Shown here piece after piece: positions 7,881-15,749 of a stretch of DNA of 64,000 nt. Source of the DNA: an uncultured Bacteroidales bacterium (GTDB taxonomy: Bacteria > Bacteroidota > Bacteroidia > Bacteroidales > UBA932); assembly GCA_944322925.1 (NCBI GenBank), contig CALUQM010000002.1, positions 1 through 64,000 on the forward strand, written 5' to 3'. The notes beneath the pieces are model-generated. The model was not told the DNA's origin and made no database searches. It saw nothing but the letters and a program-made list of their open reading frames with translations. The position numbers and the translations under genes are program-made. Position 1 is the stretch's first letter; the number at the start of each line of letters is the position of its first letter.

Positions 7881-9179
7881 ATGAAAAAAATTATTTTGAC
7901 AATGTTGGCAGCCATGGCGATTGTAGCCACTGCCTGCGATCCTAAGACGGAGAATCCGCCTGTGGATGTGACAATCACGTTAATGTATGAAAATGAGGTT
8001 TTCGCTGAAGACGGAATAACCGTTACCCTTACGGCTACGGACAACTCGGCATCATATCAGGCAGAGACAGCTGCAGGAGTCGCAACATTTTCGGTACTGC
8101 CGGGACTGTACAACGCGACAGCTACAGTGCATACCGTACAAACGGTTTACAACGGAACAGTTGCCGTTACGGTTTCAGCGGCAGCGGACAACTCATACGA
8201 CCTGGAACTGACTGCCTCCGAAGCAAGCCAGCTTCTCATCAAGGAACTGTACATAGGAGGATGCCAGAAAGACGACGGCAGCGGAACATTCATGTATGAC
8301 AAATATGTAATCCTGTACAACAACGGAGCGACTGAACTGAACATAAGCGACGTCGGCCTGGCCTTTCTTGATCCGTTCAACAGCAACTCCACCAACAAGT
8401 ACATGGTAGACGGAGTACTATCCTATGCATCGCAAGGCTGGCTTCCCGCCGGATACGCAATATGGTGGTTCACCTCGGATGACGTCATTCTGCAGCCATA
8501 TTCTCAGGTTGTAATAGCAATAGAAGGCGCAATCGACAATACTGTGACATACTCGAATTCAGTCGACCTCAGCGACGGAAGCTACTATGCCTGCTATGAC
8601 CCGGAAGCCGGCTTCACGAATGCAAGCAGATACCCTAACCCTTCGGCCAATATTCCTACGTCGCATTATCTCAATACATTCCTGTATGGAAAGGGAAATG
8701 CCTGGGCGATATCCAATACCAGTCCGGCTTTCTTCATCCTCGAGTATGCAGACATAGAAGCATTCAGCAAGAACGAAGCGAATTATGACTATACGTCAAC
8801 TATGCCTAACGTAAAGGTACCTAATGAATGGGTAGTGGACGGTATCGAAGTCTATAGAGCCGGTGAAGAAGCCAAAAATGCAAAACGGTTCACACCTGAC
8901 ATAGATGCCGGATATGTTTATCATACAACCAAGTTTGGCTATACTCTCTACCGCAACGTGGACAAGGCTGCTACCGAAGCTCTGCCTGAAAATGAAGGCA
9001 AACTCGTTTACAACTATGCCGACGGCACTGTCGGAATCGACGAGACATACGGTACGACCGATCCTTCAGGAATTGACGCAGAGGCTTCCATGGCCAACGG
9101 GGCACACATCATCTACATGGATACCAACAATTCTACCAACGACTTCCATCAGAGAAGGGCCTCATCCTTGAAGAAATAA
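7881..9179 (+). CDS. DUF4876 lipoprotein, partner of the TonB receptor
   Basis: A 432-residue lipoprotein with a lipobox ending at Cys19 (IVATAC) and acidic residues soon after (DPKTEN), compatible with surface display. Residues 30-110 form an Ig-like or carboxypeptidase-regulatory-like module. The rest matches DUF4876, recognised from the LIKELYIGGCQKDDGSG and YDKYVILYNNGA stretches. DUF4876 genes usually sit next to a TonB-dependent receptor of this type; the molecular role is unknown. I infer that it is an extracellular lid or binding protein doing the job SusD does for SusC. It starts 32 bases after the receptor stop. Confidence 0.8.
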   Translation: MKKIILTMLAAMAIVATACDPKTENPPVDVTITLMYENEVFAEDGITVTLTATDNSASYQAETAAGVATFSVLPGLYNATATVHTVQTVYNGTVAVTVSAAADNSYDLELTASEASQLLIKELYIGGCQKDDGSGTFMYDKYVILYNNGATELNISDVGLAFLDPFNSNSTNKYMVDGVLSYASQGWLPAGYAIWWFTSDDVILQPYSQVVIAIEGAIDNTVTYSNSVDLSDGSYYACYDPEAGFTNASRYPNPSANIPTSHYLNTFLYGKGNAWAISNTSPAFFILEYADIEAFSKNEANYDYTSTMPNVKVPNEWVVDGIEVYRAGEEAKNAKRFTPDIDAGYVYHTTKFGYTLYRNVDKAATEALPENEGKLVYNYADGTVGIDETYGTTDPSGIDAEASMANGAHIIYMDTNNSTNDFHQRRASSLKK

Positions 9180-9209
9180 AACGAAACGACTGACAAAAAA
9201 CACGGAAAC

Positions 9210-10814
9210 ATGTACTGCTGCAAGAAAATCACCGCTATCCTTCTGCTGTCTGCCGCCTGTCTCCAGGCTGCAGGACAGCATCCTCAAAGGAATGTGTACG
9301 AATTCGATTTCATCAAGGAATCGAACCCCTGGCTGACCAGCTTCAATGCTGCAGGCATCGGGACCCTTCAGGTAGACAGGACATCCTTTGTCGAAGCTTA
9401 TTACGACAAGGAAGACGGAGGCATAATACCGGTAGAAGGCTCTGACGACAGTTCTCTTGCAGGAGCGCGGACCGAATCGTTTGTCAGGATATCCGACAGG
9501 ATAACATTCCACGGAGAGCTGTCCTACTCTTATTTTTACGGGAAAAACATGGGGGGCCATTATCTGATGGACCCCTCATACAATCCCGTCAACTTTCTGG
9601 AGAACGCCGAAGGGAACAACGGAGTCAAGGTCAAGGAACTCTACAGCCTGCTCGGCGGCATTTCATATTCATTCAATCCGAAATGGTCGATAGGGGCCGA
9701 CGTCCGTTACGAGACAGGCAATTATGCAAAACGCAAGGATCCACGTCCGGCAAGCACCTGGATGGATCTGGAAGTTTCTGCCGGAGTACGGTTCGCCCCG
9801 GTTGAAAACTTTTCCGCAGGACTGAATCTGGGCTATGCCAGGACGATGGAACAGATAAAATGCGGAACTTTCGGGACTACGGACCAGCTCTATTATACCC
9901 TCATCGATTTCGGAGGCTATTTCGGCATGATCGAAACGGTCGATGCCGACGGAGCAGCAGTCGGCTCTTCCTCGACACCGATGATCAACACTTTCTACAA
10001 GGGTGCACTCCAGCTGTCATTCGGAACGGAAGACAATATTCTTTTCTTCAATGAATTTGCATTCAGCAGAAGAAACGGATATTACGGAGAAAGAAGTTCG
10101 ACATCGATAACATATTTCGAATTCGGAGGCAATACTTTCAGCTACAGCGGGATCCTCAACATACGCCGCAGCGATGACCTGCACCGGGTTTCCCTTTACG
10201 GAGAATACACCGGACTGACAAACTACCAGAATACGTACAGGAAAACCACCAATCCCGGAAAACCGACCATTGTCGAATACTTCGGCCAGACCGAAGCCAG
10301 ATCCCAGAACGACATCAGGGCCAGACTGTCATATACCGGCTATCTCGGGATCGAACAGCACAGGCCGACATGGGAATACGGACTGGATATAGACGGGGCA
10401 TACAACAGTTTCAGAGCCACCTACTACCCATTCTACAGGGACCAGAACGTGACGAGCGCCACCGCCGCGCTGCATGGCAGAAGGAATGTCATCGCCGGAA
10501 AGAACATCTTTACCGTAGGCCTTGCCGCCGACTGCTTCATGGGCTTCGGCACGAAAAATTCGGACGGGGCATACGCGAACAGCTCGTCCTCCAGCCTGAG
10601 GACCAATGGCGCCTATCTGGACAGGGATTTCGAATACGATACGGCCATGCGGATCGGAGGAACCCTGAGTTTCAGATATACCAGACTTTTCTCGGACAAG
10701 ATATCGGCATATATCGATGTCCGCGACACCTACAGACATACCTTGGAAAAACCCGAATATCTGATCGACGGCTGCCGGAACGCCTTTACAGTAGCCGTAG
10801 GATGTGCATTTTAG
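9210..10814 (+). CDS. DUF6850-like outer-membrane beta-barrel protein
   Basis: A 534-residue protein with a signal peptide (residues 1-22, ending in QAAGQ) and alternating hydrophobic/polar strands throughout, ending in a final strand with aromatic AFTVAVGCAF. This is the pattern of an outer-membrane beta-barrel. The position directly after DUF4876 and the size fit the DUF6850 family, an assignment made from memory of this gene order rather than from a search. It could be a second pore or a structural partner of the receptor. It begins 30 bases after the DUF4876 stop and is followed 45 bases later by the M16 peptidase gene. Confidence 0.7.
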   Translation: MYCCKKITAILLLSAACLQAAGQHPQRNVYEFDFIKESNPWLTSFNAAGIGTLQVDRTSFVEAYYDKEDGGIIPVEGSDDSSLAGARTESFVRISDRITFHGELSYSYFYGKNMGGHYLMDPSYNPVNFLENAEGNNGVKVKELYSLLGGISYSFNPKWSIGADVRYETGNYAKRKDPRPASTWMDLEVSAGVRFAPVENFSAGLNLGYARTMEQIKCGTFGTTDQLYYTLIDFGGYFGMIETVDADGAAVGSSSTPMINTFYKGALQLSFGTEDNILFFNEFAFSRRNGYYGERSSTSITYFEFGGNTFSYSGILNIRRSDDLHRVSLYGEYTGLTNYQNTYRKTTNPGKPTIVEYFGQTEARSQNDIRARLSYTGYLGIEQHRPTWEYGLDIDGAYNSFRATYYPFYRDQNVTSATAALHGRRNVIAGKNIFTVGLAADCFMGFGTKNSDGAYANSSSSSLRTNGAYLDRDFEYDTAMRIGGTLSFRYTRLFSDKISAYIDVRDTYRHTLEKPEYLIDGCRNAFTVAVGCAF

Positions 10815-10859
10815 CGAATCGGCAACATATTGATAACGTACTATAGATCTGAACTGGAA

Positions 10860-13691
10860 ATGAAGAGATTTTTCAAGGCAGCAGCCCTTTCGGCTGCAAT
10901 TCTCACCGGTGCAGCCGCGACTGTGGCAACCGCTCAGGAAATCATACCGGATGATCCGCAGCTGATCATCGGCAAACTCGACAATGGCATGACTTATTAT
11001 ATCCGCCATAATTCCAACCCGGAAGGATGTGCGGATTTCTATATAATGCACAATGTCGGCGCACTTCAGGAAGAAGACAACCAGAACGGACTGGCGCACT
11101 TCCTCGAACACATGGCATTCAACGGGACAAGACACTATCCGGACAAGACGATACTGAATTTTCTGGCCAAGGACGGAGTCCGCTTCGGATACAATGTCAA
11201 CGCCTACACTTCAAAGACTGAAACAGTCTACAATATTTCATCCGTTCCACTTGTCCGCGAATCATTCGTTGACTCCGTGCTCATGATATTGCACGACTGG
11301 TCCTGCGACATTTCATGCGAACCGCAGGCTCTCGATGACGAGCGCGGGGTGATAAGCGAAGAGTGGCGCAGACGCGACGACACGCGCACGAGAATGGCGC
11401 TGAAGCAGAATGATCTCGTGTACAGCGGCTCGAAATACACTGAAAGAAGCGTGATCGGGACCCTCGAAGTCATCAACGGCTTCAAGCCTGAAGAAATACT
11501 GGATTTCTACCACAAATGGTACAGACCGGACCTCCAGGCCATAGCAATAGTAGGAGACTTCGATGCAGACAAGATGGAGCAGAAGGTGAAGAAAATGTTT
11601 TCCGATATTCCTGCAAGGGAGAATCCTGAACCTAAAGGCGTCTATCCGATTCCTCCTGTCACGGAGCCCATGTTCGAGAACATGCTCGACCCTCAGGTCA
11701 AGTACCATGTCCTGAAAATCATCCACAGGCAGCCGTTCCCTGGACCTGAAGTAAGAAAGACCGACCTGTTCTACAAGGATTTCTTTGCAAGACAGGTAGT
11801 CAGCACGATCATGTCGGACAGACTCGACGCCGCGGAAAAGAAAGCCGGATGTCCGGTATCTTCAGCCGTCCTTGTCACGAGTCCGTACAGTGCCGATTTC
11901 TACGTATCCCTGTTTACCTTGTCCTTGAAAAAGCCGGAATACAAGGAAGACGCGCTTGCATTCTACACGAGAGAAGTGGAAAGGATGCTGAAATACGGGT
12001 TTACCGAAGACGAATTCGAGGCTGCCAAATTCCAGGTTATCAAGAAATACCGCATGAACATGGAAGACTTCGCCTCGGATGTCACAAACGTGCAGATAGT
12101 GAACTCCTGCAAGGAACATTTCCTCAGGGGCTTTTCCGCAGCCAATCCGTACGACCTGAAAGAAACTCAGAAAATAATCCTCGGCAATCTGACATACGAC
12201 GATGTCAAGGGTTACGAGAAGCAAATGTTCGGGGACAGCGAAAAGATATATTCATGGTGCATGAACGAGAGCGAGGCGGACAGTCTGCCATCTCCTGAAG
12301 AAATGGAAACCGTAATGGCTGAAGTCAGGGCGGAAGACATCAGGCCTGAATACCTGTCATACGACAAGATCGAGTTCGACTTCGACCCTCAGCCGGGAAC
12401 TGTCGTCAAGACTGCTCCGGTGAAAGGGACGGAGAGTGAAATCTGGACTCTGAGCAACGGCATGAAAGTCTACTGGACTCCATCCGAACCGGTAAAGTCC
12501 AACACCCATCTTGTAATGGAAATTTATTTCAATACAGGATACAACGCACTGCCTCAGAACATGATCAATTCAGCGAAATTTGCGGCAGACTACTACTTCA
12601 GATCCCTCGGATTCGGGGAATACGATGCTACCGCAATCAGAAACAGTCCGGAATGCGGAGGCACCAGAATATCCGCATACGTCGGACGGCGTTTCTCGTC
12701 TCTTATGGCAAGCTCGGACAGCAAAAGCATTGAAACCTGCTTCAAAATGATGTACGGCACCCTCACGGATCCGTATTTCTCGACCGAAGCCGCACTCGAA
12801 AAGCGCAAACAGGACAATCTCAGATCCCTCGCAAAGAAACCGAGCAATGAGGACCTCTTCGAGGAAGAAGCCCTGGACATGAAATACGGCAATCATCCGT
12901 GGATGGAAAAACTCGACAGCGCAGACGTCGAAGCCGTAAACATGGATATGATGGAAGATGTTTTCAGGCGCAGCTTCAACGATTACGACAAGGCAACCGT
13001 CTATATCACCAGCGACATGGACAGGGCGGAAATAGAGGCCCTTGTGGAAAAATACATTGCATCCCTCTCCAACAGTTTCGATGTCGAAATGTCGAAGGTG
13101 AAGAACCCTGCCCCGATATACAAGGGCAAAGTCGTACTCGACAAGACTTACGATGTAGAGACGGTTCCGAAAGCCGAGGTCTGCTATTATTTCAAAGGCA
13201 GGACAAAACTCACTCCGGAAAACAAGGCCTGCATGCAGATTATGGACTACATCATGTCCAGCAGATACCTCATGCAGATACGCGAAGCCCGCGGAGGCAC
13301 ATACCATGTAAGTTTCGGGACAAGCTACTCTCAGGAGGACAAAGGTGCATTCGAATCGCTCGTTACCTTCCAGACACGGCCTGAAATGGTAGACATCCTC
13401 GTCCAGGACGTAATAGACGGGATGGAAGAGCTTGCTGCCGACGGCCCTGCCGAGACTGAAATGGAAGATGCGAAAAAATATCTTGTGAAACGGCACGCCG
13501 AGCAGGAAGCCGCTTCGAAGAATTCGCTGGCAGCAACCAATGACGACATCATGAATTTCATCCTTTACGGAACGGAATACGACTACGACTATGACGCGGC
13601 CGTCGACGGCGTTTCAGCCGACGATATCAGGAAATTCGCCGCAAAACTCGTCAAGGGCGACCAGTTCGTAACCATTTACAGAGAAGAATAA
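10860..13691 (+). CDS. M16-family zinc metallopeptidase (PqqL/FusC size class)
   Basis: A 943-residue exported insulinase-family peptidase. A signal peptide covers residues 1-25 (cleavage near TVATAQ). The inverted zinc motif HFLEH has His80, Glu83 and His84, and the distal glutamate lies in ERGVISEE (161-168). N- and C-terminal M16 halves face each other as a clamshell, as in single-chain members. Length and single-chain layout match periplasmic PqqL of E. coli and FusC of Pectobacterium, which cut proteins imported by a TonB receptor. The operon position right behind a TonB receptor supports a periplasmic role on imported cargo; the cargo is unknown. I use the ATG at 10860; the frame extends upstream to a TTG at 10830. 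Confidence 0.9.
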   Translation: MKRFFKAAALSAAILTGAAATVATAQEIIPDDPQLIIGKLDNGMTYYIRHNSNPEGCADFYIMHNVGALQEEDNQNGLAHFLEHMAFNGTRHYPDKTILNFLAKDGVRFGYNVNAYTSKTETVYNISSVPLVRESFVDSVLMILHDWSCDISCEPQALDDERGVISEEWRRRDDTRTRMALKQNDLVYSGSKYTERSVIGTLEVINGFKPEEILDFYHKWYRPDLQAIAIVGDFDADKMEQKVKKMFSDIPARENPEPKGVYPIPPVTEPMFENMLDPQVKYHVLKIIHRQPFPGPEVRKTDLFYKDFFARQVVSTIMSDRLDAAEKKAGCPVSSAVLVTSPYSADFYVSLFTLSLKKPEYKEDALAFYTREVERMLKYGFTEDEFEAAKFQVIKKYRMNMEDFASDVTNVQIVNSCKEHFLRGFSAANPYDLKETQKIILGNLTYDDVKGYEKQMFGDSEKIYSWCMNESEADSLPSPEEMETVMAEVRAEDIRPEYLSYDKIEFDFDPQPGTVVKTAPVKGTESEIWTLSNGMKVYWTPSEPVKSNTHLVMEIYFNTGYNALPQNMINSAKFAADYYFRSLGFGEYDATAIRNSPECGGTRISAYVGRRFSSLMASSDSKSIETCFKMMYGTLTDPYFSTEAALEKRKQDNLRSLAKKPSNEDLFEEEALDMKYGNHPWMEKLDSADVEAVNMDMMEDVFRRSFNDYDKATVYITSDMDRAEIEALVEKYIASLSNSFDVEMSKVKNPAPIYKGKVVLDKTYDVETVPKAEVCYYFKGRTKLTPENKACMQIMDYIMSSRYLMQIREARGGTYHVSFGTSYSQEDKGAFESLVTFQTRPEMVDILVQDVIDGMEELAADGPAETEMEDAKKYLVKRHAEQEAASKNSLAATNDDIMNFILYGTEYDYDYDAAVDGVSADDIRKFAAKLVKGDQFVTIYREE

Positions 13692-13715
13692 AAACACAAC
13701 AATAAAATCTGAACC

Positions 13716-15740
13716 ATGGCAAAAAAATCTACCATTATCAAAAACTGGCCTAAATATCTCCTCCAGTGGGGAGTGCTCGCCGCCCTGATAATAGTCATTA
13801 CCGGAATCATACCGGGCAAGGAGCCGGCCGATCCGGAAGCCTACTGTCCGGTAGGAGGACTTGAAGCACTTACTACATACCTTGTAAACGGGTCGCTGCC
13901 ATGCAGCATGAGTTCCCTGCAGATCATGATGGGTATCATGCTCGCTGCCGGAGTAGTCCTTTTCAGCAAACTCTTCTGCGGCTACCTCTGCCCGCTCGGT
14001 ACAGTCCAGGACCTTCTCATGAAAGCCCGCAAGGGACTGCACATCAAAGGTATCGACGTTAAGAACGGTTCCGTAGCCGATTCCATCCTGAGAATCTTCA
14101 AATACGGGCTCGTATTCTGGATATTCTACATGACAGCCACCTCCAGCGAGCTTTTCTGCAAGAACCTCGACCCGTATTATGCGGTAGCCACAGGCTTCAA
14201 GGGAGAAATCACACTCTGGATGTCGATTGTCACCGTGTCGCTCGTAGTACTCGGGAGCTTCTTCATCAACATGTTCTGGTGCAAGTACCTCTGCCCGCTC
14301 GGAGCCATCTCCAACTCACTGAAATTCTGGATATGGATCGTGGTGCTGTTCCTGATTTACTGGATATGCGGACTGGTCGGTCTGAATATTCCCTGGTGGG
14401 CGCTGCTCGCCGTATTCTGCATTGCCGGCTATCTGCTCGAAATCCTCAACAGGAAACCTAAATATCAGATCCTCAACGTCATCAAGGATCCGAATGCCTG
14501 CACGCATTGCGGAATCTGCAACAAGAAATGTCCTTACGGAATTGATGTGGACGGACTCGGAGAAGGAAGGCTTGATTCCGTAGACTGCACCCTCTGCGGG
14601 GAATGCGTGGCAGCCTGCCCTACGAATGCACTTCACATCGGAGTGTGCAGGAACAAAAAATCAGGTTTCGGCAAATACCTTCCTGCCCTGCTCACCGTCA
14701 TACTCGTAATCCTCGGTATGTGGATAGGAAACAAGTTCGAACTTCCTACGATAGATGAATCCTGGGGCATCGAAACAGTAGCTGAAGACGGGACTGTAAC
14801 ACAGCTTGTCGACCCTGAAACCCTCGCAGAAACACGTATCGACGGACTGCGTTCGGTAAAATGCTACGGCAGCTCGATGGCATTCAAGGCCAAACTGCAG
14901 AAAATCCCTGGAATCTACGGCGTAAGGACATACGTAAATCACCATTATGCCATAGTGACTTACGATCCAGCGAAGATTACCCCTGAACAGATACTTGAAT
15001 CCATATATGTCCCTTCGAAATTCAGGGTGAATACCCCTGACCCTGCAGTCGTGGACAGCGTGAAGATCGTCACCATCAGGACTGAAAAAATGTACGACAA
15101 GATGGACATCAACTATCTCGGCCTCCAGATGAGACTTACCGGCAAGAAAATCTACGGTCTGACATCTGAATTCGCCTGCCCTCTCATCGTGCATGTCTAC
15201 ATGGATCCGTCCGAGAATCTCGACGAAGACTGGTTCAGGAACGTAGTCGAAATGAAAGTCCTGTCCATGCCTGTGCACGGAGGCGGCACTAAGGATACGG
15301 AAGTGGATTATGAATTCGTCAGCATGGAGGAAGGGGAAAGCTATGTTCCTACAGCCGATTTCATAAAGATGCTGTTCTCTCCGTTCAAGGCCGAATTCAG
15401 AAGCCGCGTGGAAAAATTCGAAGGACAGCCTCAGTTCATCTACGAAATCGCTGATCCGAACTACGAGAAACCGATATTCCTCCGTTACATGCCATACCTG
15501 AGCAATCATCTGTCGAACAATGAAAACATCATAGGCGTCTACCTGACACTGAACGATGACCTCGTACCTGCAATCAGGGTCCGCTACGCCTCTCCTCTGA
15601 CAGAAGACGAACTCTGGGGGCTCATGACAAAAGAGACCTGGACAATTACCTATACGGACGGCACCGTCAAGGATGAGGCTGCAAAGATCGGCTTCGACAC
15701 CAAAGGCACGGTCGTTCCGTTCGTGGAAACAGAAGAGTAA
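13716..15740 (+). CDS. membrane 4Fe-4S protein (NapH/CcoG-like) with HMA-like domain
   Basis: A 674-residue inner-membrane protein. The N-terminal half has about five transmembrane segments and two CxxxCP motifs (FCGYLCPLG and WCKYLCPLG) as in NapH/MauN/CcoG-type electron carriers. Two classic 4Fe-4S motifs follow: CTHCGICNKKCP (from residue 262) and CTLCGECVAACP (from 291). After another membrane helix (about 325-345) there is an HMA-like ferredoxin-fold segment (about residues 375-430) that keeps the fold pattern but has SVKCYGSS instead of CxxC. The last 240 residues are unassigned. It should pass electrons across or along the membrane, possibly to reduce a metal or disulfide released by the neighbouring peptidases. 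It lies 24 bases after M16 and 9 bases before the S46 gene. Confidence 0.85.
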   Translation: MAKKSTIIKNWPKYLLQWGVLAALIIVITGIIPGKEPADPEAYCPVGGLEALTTYLVNGSLPCSMSSLQIMMGIMLAAGVVLFSKLFCGYLCPLGTVQDLLMKARKGLHIKGIDVKNGSVADSILRIFKYGLVFWIFYMTATSSELFCKNLDPYYAVATGFKGEITLWMSIVTVSLVVLGSFFINMFWCKYLCPLGAISNSLKFWIWIVVLFLIYWICGLVGLNIPWWALLAVFCIAGYLLEILNRKPKYQILNVIKDPNACTHCGICNKKCPYGIDVDGLGEGRLDSVDCTLCGECVAACPTNALHIGVCRNKKSGFGKYLPALLTVILVILGMWIGNKFELPTIDESWGIETVAEDGTVTQLVDPETLAETRIDGLRSVKCYGSSMAFKAKLQKIPGIYGVRTYVNHHYAIVTYDPAKITPEQILESIYVPSKFRVNTPDPAVVDSVKIVTIRTEKMYDKMDINYLGLQMRLTGKKIYGLTSEFACPLIVHVYMDPSENLDEDWFRNVVEMKVLSMPVHGGGTKDTEVDYEFVSMEEGESYVPTADFIKMLFSPFKAEFRSRVEKFEGQPQFIYEIADPNYEKPIFLRYMPYLSNHLSNNENIIGVYLTLNDDLVPAIRVRYASPLTEDELWGLMTKETWTITYTDGTVKDEAAKIGFDTKGTVVPFVETEE

Positions 15741-15749
15741 TTCACGATC

